Assembly: GCA_017940465.1 (NCBI GenBank)
Contig: JAGAYN010000020.1
Coordinates: 1 to 64,000, forward strand
Direction: 5' to 3'
DNA from: Bacteroidales bacterium
Lineage (GTDB): Bacteria > Bacteroidota > Bacteroidia > Bacteroidales > P3
DNA: 64,000 nucleotides
How positions within the stretch are numbered: the stretch's first letter is position 1; every line of letters starts with the position of its first letter. Position numbers and translations under genes: made by a program. Of this stretch, positions 57,417 to 64,000 are shown piece by piece. The notes under the pieces were generated by a model, which saw only the letters and a program-made list of their open reading frames with translations, did not search any database and was not told where the DNA came from.

Positions 57417-58369
57417 TGCGGTTGCTTCATCAAGCCCCAGCTGCGGAGCACCTTCTTCATGCGGCGTTTCACCACCGTGGTGAAGGGCAACTTGGGGTGG
57501 TCGGACCAGTAGTTGTAGAACAGGCGCTGCACCTCGCGGTCGGGCCGCAGCCACGGTTCCAGGCGCAGTGTGTCCCTGGAGGGGTCGAAGAGCGGAGCCT
57601 GCGCGTCGCTGGCACCCTCTTCGTTGTAGTGTGTCCCGCTGCCGTCCATGCCGATGTTGCGGCAGAGCGATTTCACGGGGCGGATGCAGTAGCCGTTGTG
57701 TTTGTAGATATGGTAGTCCCAGCGGATGGCCCACGAGTCAATGCGGCCTCCCATCTGGGCCTGCAGCATGCTGCTCATGCCTTCGCCGCCGCGGTCGAAA
57801 CGGCGCACGGCGCGAGGGTTGCGGATGAATTTTCCGAAGTCCTTCACCTCCCAGTCGATGTCCTGCCAGCGGTCGGCCCACGTGGCCCAGCCCCATGTGC
57901 AGGTGCGGTGTGCGAGGTAAAGGTCGTGTCGGGCGGTGTAATCGGCAGGCAGCTGGATGCCGACGTTCATGCCCCCCACGGTCCAGATGTCCTTGCGGTG
58001 GGCGTAGACATCGAGTGCTTGGTTCATGAAGGGAAGGAACTGCGGCAGCGTCTCGATGTCGTCTTCCAGTACAATGACGTGGCCGGCCTCGCCAACCACC
58101 TGCGTCACGCCGTCGATAACGGACTGCGCCAGCCCCTTGTTCTGCTCTGCCAGGTGCAGGTGCACCTCCCTGAAGCCCTCGGACTTGGATATGATGTCGC
58201 GCACCTCGGCGATGCGTCTCAATCCCTCTTCCGACACGTCCGGCTTGGGCCCGTCGGCAAAGATATGCAGCACGCTTTCGCTGGCTCCCCCGTTGAGGCG
58301 CAGGGCCTCCAGGGTGCGGCGTGTGTGGCTGGGCCGGTTGTATACAAAAAGGACTATCGGGGCGTGCAT
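57413..58369 (-). CDS. GT-A glycosyltransferase related to GNT-I-like family
   Basis: The 318-aa protein (MHAPIVLFVYNRPSHTRRTL) has LHIFADGPKPD, NKGLAQSVIDGVTQVV and the acidic site VIVLEDDIETLP near 96-107. It then has RTCTWGWATWADRWQDIDW. The FVYNRPxHTxxTL opening and the GWATW block are typical of bacterial proteins annotated as sugar transferases of the GNT-I fold. The linkage is unknown. It overlaps the GT4 gene by 4 nt. Confidence 0.85.
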   Translation of the reverse strand: MHAPIVLFVYNRPSHTRRTLEALRLNGGASESVLHIFADGPKPDVSEEGLRRIAEVRDIISKSEGFREVHLHLAEQNKGLAQSVIDGVTQVVGEAGHVIVLEDDIETLPQFLPFMNQALDVYAHRKDIWTVGGMNVGIQLPADYTARHDLYLAHRTCTWGWATWADRWQDIDWEVKDFGKFIRNPRAVRRFDRGGEGMSSMLQAQMGGRIDSWAIRWDYHIYKHNGYCIRPVKSLCRNIGMDGSGTHYNEEGASDAQAPLFDPSRDTLRLEPWLRPDREVQRLFYNYWSDHPKLPFTTVVKRRMKKVLRSWGLMKQPQ

Positions 58370-58377
58370 GCGGTGTT

Positions 58378-59316
58378 CTATTTGTTGTTCTTTTTCAAGA
58401 AATGGAGGGGTGCCAGAAGGCTTTTCCCAAGGCGGAAAGCCTTGGTGTTCTGCAAGCGGTGGATCTCCTGGCCCTGCGCGTCATACAGGCCGTTGAGCTT
58501 GGTCAAATATCCTTTCAGTTTCTTGTCCAGCAGCTTCCGCGCCGCCTCATCCTCCAGCAGGGAATAGAGGCTTGCCTGCGCCATGAACGACTGGATTGTG
58601 TTCTTGAAATCAGACCCATTGGCTCCGTTCCATATTCCAACGCCGAGGCGATAGACGGCCATCTTGTCGGAAAGGTGCTTGATTTTTCCCTGCTCGGCAT
58701 AGAGTACGTGTCTGGGATAGTCCAGCACGATGCTGTTGGCCAGGCGATGCAGTTTGCGGGTGACGGTGGGGTTCTGCCTGTAGAGTGCGGAGGCGGTGTG
58801 GATATAGTTGTAGGGGATTAGATCAGGGATGGTGGTGTCCTCGGGGATTTTGTCTTCGTCGGGAACGGGGAGGATCCGGCCAGTGCGCTGGTCCAGCACC
58901 TCCACATTGTGGAAGCAGCCGGAGTAGTCGGGGTGCGCCTCCATGAAGTCCACTTGCTTTTGCAGCTTGAGTGGGTCGGTCCAATAATCGTCGCCCTCGC
59001 AGAATGCGATGTATTTGCTTCCGCCGCAAGCCGCCTCCATGATGCGAAGCAGACTGCCGTCGTGTTTGGACCACTGGTTTTCTGTCTCAAGGATGGGGCG
59101 TATGATGTCGGGATAGCGTTGGGCATAGTCGCGGATAATGTCGGCGGTGCCGTCGGTGGAGGCATCATCGTGCACCACGGCATGGAATGGGAAAGTGGTC
59201 TGCTGCATGACAAATCCGTCCAGACACTGGCGGATGTAATTCTCTTGGTTAAAGGCCACGCAGTGGATGGCCACGTTGGGTGTAGCGGTATCCATATCGG
59301 TAGAGGAAGGGGTCAT
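58378..59316 (-). CDS. GT2-family glycosyltransferase
   Basis: The 312-aa GT-A protein starts at 59316 (MTPSSTDMDTATPNVAIHCV), where the ATG overlaps the upstream stop (ATGA). It has CVAFNQENYIRQCLDGFVMQ, AVVHDDASTDGTADII, and AFCEGDDYWTDPLKLQKQVD with the DXD-like EGDDYW site near 94-99. This set is typical of polysaccharide GT2 enzymes. The open frame to 59559 is noise. The last ~50 residues form a basic amphipathic helix. Confidence 0.92.
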   Translation of the reverse strand: MTPSSTDMDTATPNVAIHCVAFNQENYIRQCLDGFVMQQTTFPFHAVVHDDASTDGTADIIRDYAQRYPDIIRPILETENQWSKHDGSLLRIMEAACGGSKYIAFCEGDDYWTDPLKLQKQVDFMEAHPDYSGCFHNVEVLDQRTGRILPVPDEDKIPEDTTIPDLIPYNYIHTASALYRQNPTVTRKLHRLANSIVLDYPRHVLYAEQGKIKHLSDKMAVYRLGVGIWNGANGSDFKNTIQSFMAQASLYSLLEDEAARKLLDKKLKGYLTKLNGLYDAQGQEIHRLQNTKAFRLGKSLLAPLHFLKKNNK

Positions 59317-59849
59317 GCGTGTTGTGCTTGGCGGAAGTCGGATTCCAGTATGGAGAGGTGCACTTGGTTCTGCCAGTGCCCGTCTTTGAAGACAGATTCC
59401 CGTAGGGTACCCTCTATCCGGTAGCCGCATTTCTGGTGCATCTTGAGCGAGGCGGTGTTCCCCTCCAGCACCAGTGCATCGATGCGATGGAAACCGCGCT
59501 GGTTGAAAGCGTAGTCGAGCAGCAGACGGTAGGCCTCTGCTCCCACGCCCCGGTTCCAACAGGAGCGGTCGCCAATCAGGATGTGGGAGGTGCCGCTGCG
59601 GTTGATGTTGTCGATGTTAGTGATTCTGACGTTGCCGATGTATCGGTCGTCTTCTTTGAGGCAGATGGCCAGATTGATGTTCCTGCTGTCGAATATGGCC
59701 TCTTCGATCCACTTCTTTTCGTAGGCCGACGAGACAAAATATTTGCATCCCCCCAGCTGCGACCATATCCGGTCGTCGTTGCGCCAGGGGAGGGATGTCA
59801 GGTAGTCCTCGGGCTCAAAGGCCCGTAGATAGACGGTGTTGCTATTCAT
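59313..59849 (-). CDS. GNAT-family N-acetyltransferase
   Basis: The 178-aa protein (start 59849, MNSNTVYLRAFEPEDYLTSL) is of the RimJ/RimL type. It has WIEEAIFDSRNINLAI, IGNVRITNIDNINRSG, the acetyl-CoA loop DRSCWNRGVGAEAYRLLLDY and GNTASLKMHQKCGYRIEGTL. Next to two sugar aminotransferases it probably acetylates an amino sugar, like WecD or PseH enzymes. It overlaps its neighbours by 4 and 8 nt. Confidence 0.87.
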   Translation of the reverse strand: MNSNTVYLRAFEPEDYLTSLPWRNDDRIWSQLGGCKYFVSSAYEKKWIEEAIFDSRNINLAICLKEDDRYIGNVRITNIDNINRSGTSHILIGDRSCWNRGVGAEAYRLLLDYAFNQRGFHRIDALVLEGNTASLKMHQKCGYRIEGTLRESVFKDGHWQNQVHLSILESDFRQAQHA

Positions 59850-60807
59850 GGTGAGACAAAATAACGTTGCAGATCCGGTGCATGTCGCTGTCACCATAGC
59901 GCTGGTCGACTGGGAGGAAGCAGGCATTCTGGGCAAGGGTGTGTTCCCAGTCGCCGCTGTTCCGCCACTGAAGGACATTGGGCCAGTATGTGGCGACAAA
60001 GATATGCTCCTCTATAAGCCGCTGTTTCAGGCCCGAGGTGCTGGGTAGATAGGGGTAGACCAAGGGGACCGCTCCATCTGTAAGCGTAAGTTTCAGCTGG
60101 TTGCTCTCTCTCAGCGCGGCCTCAAGGGTGTAGTAGTTGGCAATGCGCCGTGTGCGGACTTCTTCGTAGTCGATATTTCCAAGAAGAGTTTCCGTAAGCC
60201 TGGACATAAGGCGCAACGGCGTGTCCGCCAACACCTGGGTGTTGCATTGAAAGTCGGCATATCCGTCAGGGGCTCCCAGGTCGATGCGTTTCAGCAGGTG
60301 TGAACACCGGTCATGGCTGCGGTCCTGCTCCAGTTCTACAGGCAGTGTGCTGTCGGTATAAAGGTAGGCACCGTCGGGCACACCGAAGAACTTGCGGGCG
60401 GAGTAGAAGGTGTCCACGCCGTTGCAGGGCATGGCATAGAATGCCTGTGTGTTGTCCACGATAAGGCTATCTCCATAGAGGGAGGTTAGCTGCTCCACAT
60501 ACGGATGTTTCAATCCAAAGTAGTCGGTATAGAGAAATGCCTCTGCATTGCCGAGAGAGGGAAGGCCGGTAGGCTCCAGATGTCGGTCGATAGAGTAGAA
60601 GGCATATTCTATATTCAGCCTCTCTAAGGGGACAAGCATGGCCTCGCAGGTATAGTAGGGAATATGCACTTTGCGGTACTTGCGCGAACGCAGGATGTAT
60701 TCAAAGGCGTTGGTGCCCGAATTGAGCCGGATGGCATCCGCGTGGTAGTGGTTGCCTTGGCGCAGTTCCAGTTCAAAATATCCACCTATGGGGGAATCCT
60801 CTTGCAC
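59842..60807 (-). CDS. Divergent DegT/DnrJ-type PLP-dependent protein
   Basis: The 321-aa protein has RLNSGTNAFEYILRSR, VHIPYYTCEAML, DNTQAFYAMP (in place of the DAAHAFG of standard members; Asp118) and TFYSARKFFGVPDGAYL. In the last, Lys139 is in the expected place for the PLP Schiff base. It is therefore likely still a PLP enzyme but clearly diverged and ~45 residues shorter than the neighbouring aminotransferase. The reaction cannot be assigned. Confidence 0.78.
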   Translation of the reverse strand: MQEDSPIGGYFELELRQGNHYHADAIRLNSGTNAFEYILRSRKYRKVHIPYYTCEAMLVPLERLNIEYAFYSIDRHLEPTGLPSLGNAEAFLYTDYFGLKHPYVEQLTSLYGDSLIVDNTQAFYAMPCNGVDTFYSARKFFGVPDGAYLYTDSTLPVELEQDRSHDRCSHLLKRIDLGAPDGYADFQCNTQVLADTPLRLMSRLTETLLGNIDYEEVRTRRIANYYTLEAALRESNQLKLTLTDGAVPLVYPYLPSTSGLKQRLIEEHIFVATYWPNVLQWRNSGDWEHTLAQNACFLPVDQRYGDSDMHRICNVILSHHE

Positions 60808-60811
60808 AGCG

Positions 60812-62017
60812 TCAATCGGTGTTTATGTCGATCCACCGCGATGGGTCGGATACGGTTTCTATAAGTGCGGAGCGTGTGTCGAATTGCAGCAGCACATCAC
60901 CCAGCGACATGTTCGCACCCGTGAATGGCTGTATGGTTGCCCCTGGGGTGTATGACAGGTCCGTGAACCGCAACCGGTCCTGGATGTTTGGGCTGAAGCG
61001 GATGGATCGCAGGGTGCCCGACTGGCCGTCGTGAGGGTGTATGGAGTAGGTGCACCATACCCCCTTGATATCCTGGGGCCGGTTCAACTGCAACGGTATC
61101 CCCACGGCATTGCGAATCTCATTTTCTATATAGTTGGTGCCCAAGGCCATGTCCTGCAGCAGGGCGATATGGTTGCCGCCTCCGCGTGGCGACACCTCCA
61201 TCAGATAAGCCTTCCCGTCGGAGCATACGCGGCATTCCACATTGTAGATGCCATTCCTGCAGTGCAGGAGCCGGAAGAGCCGGTTGAGTTGGTCGGTCAG
61301 ATCCGATTGGTAGCGGGAGGGCATGGTGGTGGGCCATATCTCAAGGGTGGGTACATAGGGGTTGGTGGCCGAGGGGTCGAACATCTGGTCCGAAAAGACA
61401 GGGGTGTCCACCATCCCTTCCACGGTGAAGATATCCGTGCTGGACTGGAAGCCTACGGTGTCGAGGAAATCCTCGATGATGATGCGTTTGGAGAGGGAAT
61501 TGTCGAAAGCCGTTCTGACGGCCTCCGTCAGATACTCCTTGGAGCGCACGGCGGTGATGCCCTTGCTGCCTGCTGAATCGACGGGCTTCACAATGACAGG
61601 CCCCGGGAATGTATCGGCGTCGTTCAGGGCGTCGCTCTCCGAGGTGTACCCTTTGGCTGTGGGACAGTTGAAGCCGTTTCCGGCCAGGAACTGGCGGAAA
61701 CGGGCCTTGTCCTGCAGGATGCAGGCGGCCGCGTAGGAGCATTGGAAAGGCAATCCCATCTGCTCGGCCACGTAGGCTGCGGTGACCACCCCGGGATCCA
61801 CACCGAAGGACATGATGCCGTCGATTCGCTCTGCACGTGCCGCTTCCAGCACCGCCTCCTTGTCGATGATGCTCAGGTTGAGGTAGGCGTCGGAATGCTT
61901 GTGGGCTATGTTGTCCGGCAGGTAGTCGGCCGTGATGACGTAGAGACCCAGCCTGTGGGCTATGTCAATCAACGGCAGCAGGAACCGTGTTCCGCCGAGT
62001 AGCATCAGTCTTTTCAT
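60812..62017 (-). CDS. ATP-grasp carboxylate-amine ligase
   Basis: The 401-aa protein (start 62017, MKRLMLLGGTRFLLPLIDIA) has a preATP-grasp Rossmann-like part. The ATP-grasp core follows: PVIVKPVDSAGSKGI with Lys144, RIIIEDFLD, and the metal-binding CSDGKAYLMEVSPRGGGNHI (266-285, with Glu274 and Asn282). Such enzymes join an amino or carboxyl group through an acyl phosphate. In this position it may attach an amino acid to an amino sugar. The frame open to 63046 is noise. Confidence 0.87.
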   Translation of the reverse strand: MKRLMLLGGTRFLLPLIDIAHRLGLYVITADYLPDNIAHKHSDAYLNLSIIDKEAVLEAARAERIDGIMSFGVDPGVVTAAYVAEQMGLPFQCSYAAACILQDKARFRQFLAGNGFNCPTAKGYTSESDALNDADTFPGPVIVKPVDSAGSKGITAVRSKEYLTEAVRTAFDNSLSKRIIIEDFLDTVGFQSSTDIFTVEGMVDTPVFSDQMFDPSATNPYVPTLEIWPTTMPSRYQSDLTDQLNRLFRLLHCRNGIYNVECRVCSDGKAYLMEVSPRGGGNHIALLQDMALGTNYIENEIRNAVGIPLQLNRPQDIKGVWCTYSIHPHDGQSGTLRSIRFSPNIQDRLRFTDLSYTPGATIQPFTGANMSLGDVLLQFDTRSALIETVSDPSRWIDINTD

Positions 62018-63111
62018 CGTTTCACTTGCAGTATTACGTTCTCCACCTCTTCGTCGGTCAACTCGTGGTGTATGGGAAGGCAAATCACCTCGTCGGCCAT
62101 GCGTGTGGCGACGGGGAGGTTGGCGGGAGTGGCGGAAGGCAGGCCGCGGTAGGAGCTGAAGGTGCTGATTAAAGGGTAGAAATAGCGTCGGCCATAGATG
62201 CCGTGCTCCTGCATCTTGAAGTAGAGAGCGTCGCGCGACATGCCGTATTCCGCGGCGTTGACGAAGATGGGGAAGTAGCCGTAGTTGTGCCGTATGCCCG
62301 GCATGTCGTCGAAGAAGCGTATGCCCGGAATGCCACGCAGGGCGTCGCGGTAGCGTGTCGCGATGCGGTGTCGCTTCCCGATGGCGGTGTCCACCTGCTG
62401 CAGATTGAGCAGGCCGAAGGCGGCCCGCACCTCGTCCATCTTGCTGTTGATGCCGGGGGCCACCACCTCGGTCTCGCTGGCAAAGCCGAAGTTCTTCAGG
62501 TAGTCGATGCGTTGTTTGGTTTCCCCGTCGTTCACTATCAAGGCTCCGCCTTCGACGGTGTTGAATACCTTGGTGGCATGGAACGACAGTGTGGACATGT
62601 CGCCGCAGTTGAGGATGCTTTGTCCGTCGCGGCGCACGCCGAAAGCGTGTGCCGCATCGTAGATGACTTTGAGCCCGTACTTGCGGGCAATGGCCTGTAT
62701 GCGGTCGGTGTTGCAGGGTATGCCGTAGCAGTGTACGGGCATGATGGCCGTGGTGCGCGGCGAGATGGCGGCCTCTATCCTGTCCGGATCGATGCCGCAA
62801 GTCTCCTCCTCGATGTCCACAAACACTGGTTTGCAGCCGTTCCACCAGATGGCATGGGTAGTGGCCACGAAGCTGTAGGGGGTGGTGATGACCTCGCCGG
62901 TGATGTGCAGCGCCTGCAGCGCCGTGATGAGCGGCAGGGTGCCGTTGGTGAAGAGCGAAAGGTGCTCCACGCCCAGATACGCCGCCATGGCCTGTTCCAG
63001 CTGCTGGTGGAAAGCGCCGTTGTTGGTAATCCAGCGGTTGTGCCATATCTGTTCCAGACAGCGTTGGAACTCTTTTAGCGGAGGGAGTAGGGGAGATGTG
63101 ACGGTGGTCAT
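62014..63111 (-). CDS. DegT/DnrJ/EryC1/StrS-family sugar aminotransferase
   Basis: The 365-aa PLP enzyme has LFTNGTLPLITALQ, ITTPYSFVATTHAIWW, YDAAHAFGVRRDG (Asp152) and TLSFHATKVFNTVEGGAL with the Schiff-base Lys181. It then has PGINSKMDEVRAAFGL. It converts a keto-sugar nucleotide to the amino sugar, e.g. as VioA or FdtB do for dTDP-4-keto-6-deoxy sugars. It is the first gene of the modification cassette and overlaps the ATP-grasp gene by 4 nt. Confidence 0.92.
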   Translation of the reverse strand: MTTVTSPLLPPLKEFQRCLEQIWHNRWITNNGAFHQQLEQAMAAYLGVEHLSLFTNGTLPLITALQALHITGEVITTPYSFVATTHAIWWNGCKPVFVDIEEETCGIDPDRIEAAISPRTTAIMPVHCYGIPCNTDRIQAIARKYGLKVIYDAAHAFGVRRDGQSILNCGDMSTLSFHATKVFNTVEGGALIVNDGETKQRIDYLKNFGFASETEVVAPGINSKMDEVRAAFGLLNLQQVDTAIGKRHRIATRYRDALRGIPGIRFFDDMPGIRHNYGYFPIFVNAAEYGMSRDALYFKMQEHGIYGRRYFYPLISTFSSYRGLPSATPANLPVATRMADEVICLPIHHELTDEEVENVILQVKR

Positions 63112-63146
63112 AGGGTTCTTATCGGGTGATGGAAGGGCTTATGGGG

Positions 63147-63164
63147 AATGTTAAATTTAACATT
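63147..63164. other. Perfect 18-bp palindrome upstream of the aminotransferase
   Basis: AATGTTAAATTTAACATT lies 36 nt upstream of the start at 63111, followed by a partial repeat of the half-site (TTTTAACATTTC, 63179-63190). It could be an operator. In the rest of 63112-63391 I see only a degenerate intergenic repeat and no convincing promoter. Confidence 0.4.
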
Positions 63165-63276
63165 TCATCCAATGGCGATTTTAACATTTCAAGGGTGAAA
63201 AGGACGTGAAGGCGGATGTTCCGTCAAAGTGTTGGTTTACAGTACATTGCGCAAAAGTGTGGCATGGGGGTCAAGT

Positions 63277-63320
63277 TGGTTGATTTTCAGCGTATTAAAG
63301 GTATCCTCTTCTTATCCTCT
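63277..63320 (+). repeat. Degenerate copy of the pyrimidine-rich intergenic repeat
   Basis: GGTTGATTTTCAGCGTATTA followed by GGTATCCTCTTCTTATCCTC. It resembles the middle and tail of the copy at 55247. Confidence 0.5.
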
Positions 63321-63391
63321 ATGTATTTGGTTCGTCTCTTCTAGGAATGTGCCTAATATGGGGTTGATTTTAACTTAAAATCCGCTTCCTG

Positions 63392-64000
63392 CTACGGACG
63401 TTTTTTAACACTTTCCAGCACCCGTAGGAACTGCTCCGTGGAGCGGTTGTCGTCCAGCCGGCTTTCTATCCATGTCTTGGCCCCTTGGCCGAGTTCCTGC
63501 CGCCGTTGAGGCGAGCTGTAGAGGATGTGCAGCGCATCCGCCATGCCGTCAATGTCAAGATAAGGGACAGAGAGGCAGGCGTTGCCTTGCTTGAGTAGTT
63601 CCACGGCACCCACGCAGTCATCGAAACCCACCACGGGCTTGCCAATCATGGCGGCCTCGGCCACCACGTTGCCGAAACTCTCCTCGCGCGAGAGGATAAG
63701 GAAGATGTCGAACGAGCGGTAGTAGGGGAGGGGGTCCTTGATGAGTCCGGTGAGATGGATATTGTCGCGGACGGTGGAAAGGTCGGAGTCGTATTCCATC
63801 TGCTGGCGGATGCCGTGGGCGCAGTTCCCGGTCCACACGAAAAGCACTTTGTCGCCAGGATATTTCTTCTTGTAGACAGCGGCCAGTATAGGTAGCAGGT
63901 CGCATCCCTTGCGCCAGCACACCTCGCCCGAGAGTCCTATGATGCACCGGCCGGCGGTGTCGTAGGGCAGGGGCGTGTTCGGGCTTGTGGCATCCAACTT
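63392..64000 (-). CDS. GT4-family glycosyltransferase, 5' end outside the window
   Basis: The frame is open to the right edge, so only the C-terminal ~202 residues are seen. This is the donor-binding half of a GT-B enzyme, with CIIGLSGEVCWRKGCDLLP, FVWTGNCAHGIRQQ and LTGLIKDPLPYYRSFDIFLI. The EESFGNVVAEAAMIGKPVVG motif carries E-x7-E. It lies ~280 nt upstream of the aminotransferase gene on the same strand, showing that the glycan locus continues to the right. Confidence 0.88.
   Translation of the reverse strand, partial: KLDATSPNTPLPYDTAGRCIIGLSGEVCWRKGCDLLPILAAVYKKKYPGDKVLFVWTGNCAHGIRQQMEYDSDLSTVRDNIHLTGLIKDPLPYYRSFDIFLILSREESFGNVVAEAAMIGKPVVGFDDCVGAVELLKQGNACLSVPYLDIDGMADALHILYSSPQRRQELGQGAKTWIESRLDDNRSTEQFLRVLESVKKRP

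Noticed and set aside
36016-63046. Very long N-terminal extensions of the LbH acetyltransferase, the 40961 deacetylase and the ATP-grasp protein
   Set aside because: In this GC-rich DNA the frames stay open upstream, but the extra parts are low-complexity translations of neighbouring genes in another frame. Homology starts at 36513, 41842 and 62017.
29545-63991. A complete Wzx/Wzy capsule locus with UpxY/UpxZ-type regulators
   Set aside because: I found no clear flippase, no initiating transferase and no NusG-like regulator in the window. Only one polytopic protein could be a polymerase.
1-64000. tRNA or rRNA genes
   Set aside because: I saw no tRNA-like TpsiC box and acceptor arrangement and no rRNA sequence in any intergenic region, although a tRNAscan run would be more certain.

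Overview
The window is a GC-rich chromosomal segment from a member of the Bacteroidota, most likely the order Bacteroidales. The evidence is consistent: promoters of the TTTG-N19-TAnnTTTG type with few Shine-Dalgarno sites, a C10 protease carrying a type IX secretion (T9SS) C-terminal domain, the order porG-uppS-bamA-ompH-ompH, DUF4837, DUF6089 and DUF6266 proteins, ORF6N proteins, and a Wza/Wzc export pair. I cannot name the genus or species.

Left part (1-29.5 kb) is mainly core genome. It holds an IS3-type fragment, the secreted C10 protease, rpsU and rpmB, mutY, ssb, pgi and an abundant OmpA-family porin. A second OmpA-family protein, a GT4 glycosyltransferase and purN follow. After a 1.2-kb gene-free stretch (long hairpin, then a 56-bp tandem array) come acpP-fabF-rnc with two envelope proteins. 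An ORF6N protein, a RelE/ParE-type toxin-antitoxin pair and a possible structured RNA between converging promoters come next. Then comes the outer-membrane biogenesis run: SDR epimerase, DUF4837 lipoprotein, porG, uppS, bamA, two ompH/skp genes.

Right part (29.5-64 kb) is a surface-polysaccharide locus, all on the minus strand and mostly in overlapping genes. Read from right to left it has a partial GT4, then a sugar-modification cassette (DegT-type aminotransferase, ATP-grasp ligase, a divergent second aminotransferase, GNAT acetyltransferase). A long run of glycosyltransferases follows, including GT2, GT4, GT10 and GT11 fucosyltransferases and a GT14-like enzyme. Mixed in are an acyltransferase, three polysaccharide deacetylases, a sugar formyltransferase-like protein, a CapK-like ligase with a LbH acetyltransferase, and a DUF354/deacetylase/WecB trio. 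The far end is Wza, Wzc and an OmpA-family protein behind a clear promoter. No obvious Wzx flippase or initiating phosphoglycosyl transferase is present, so the locus probably continues beyond the right edge.

Scattered between genes are several repeat families: a pyrimidine-rich intergenic repeat in about eight places, a 43-bp repeat attached to 11-bp-period tracts in two places, and a REP-associated transposase flanked symmetrically by REP palindromes inside the glycan locus. The most interesting non-coding signal is 19.06-19.39 kb, where two near-identical strong promoters face each other across a segment that can fold into a long rod-like hairpin.
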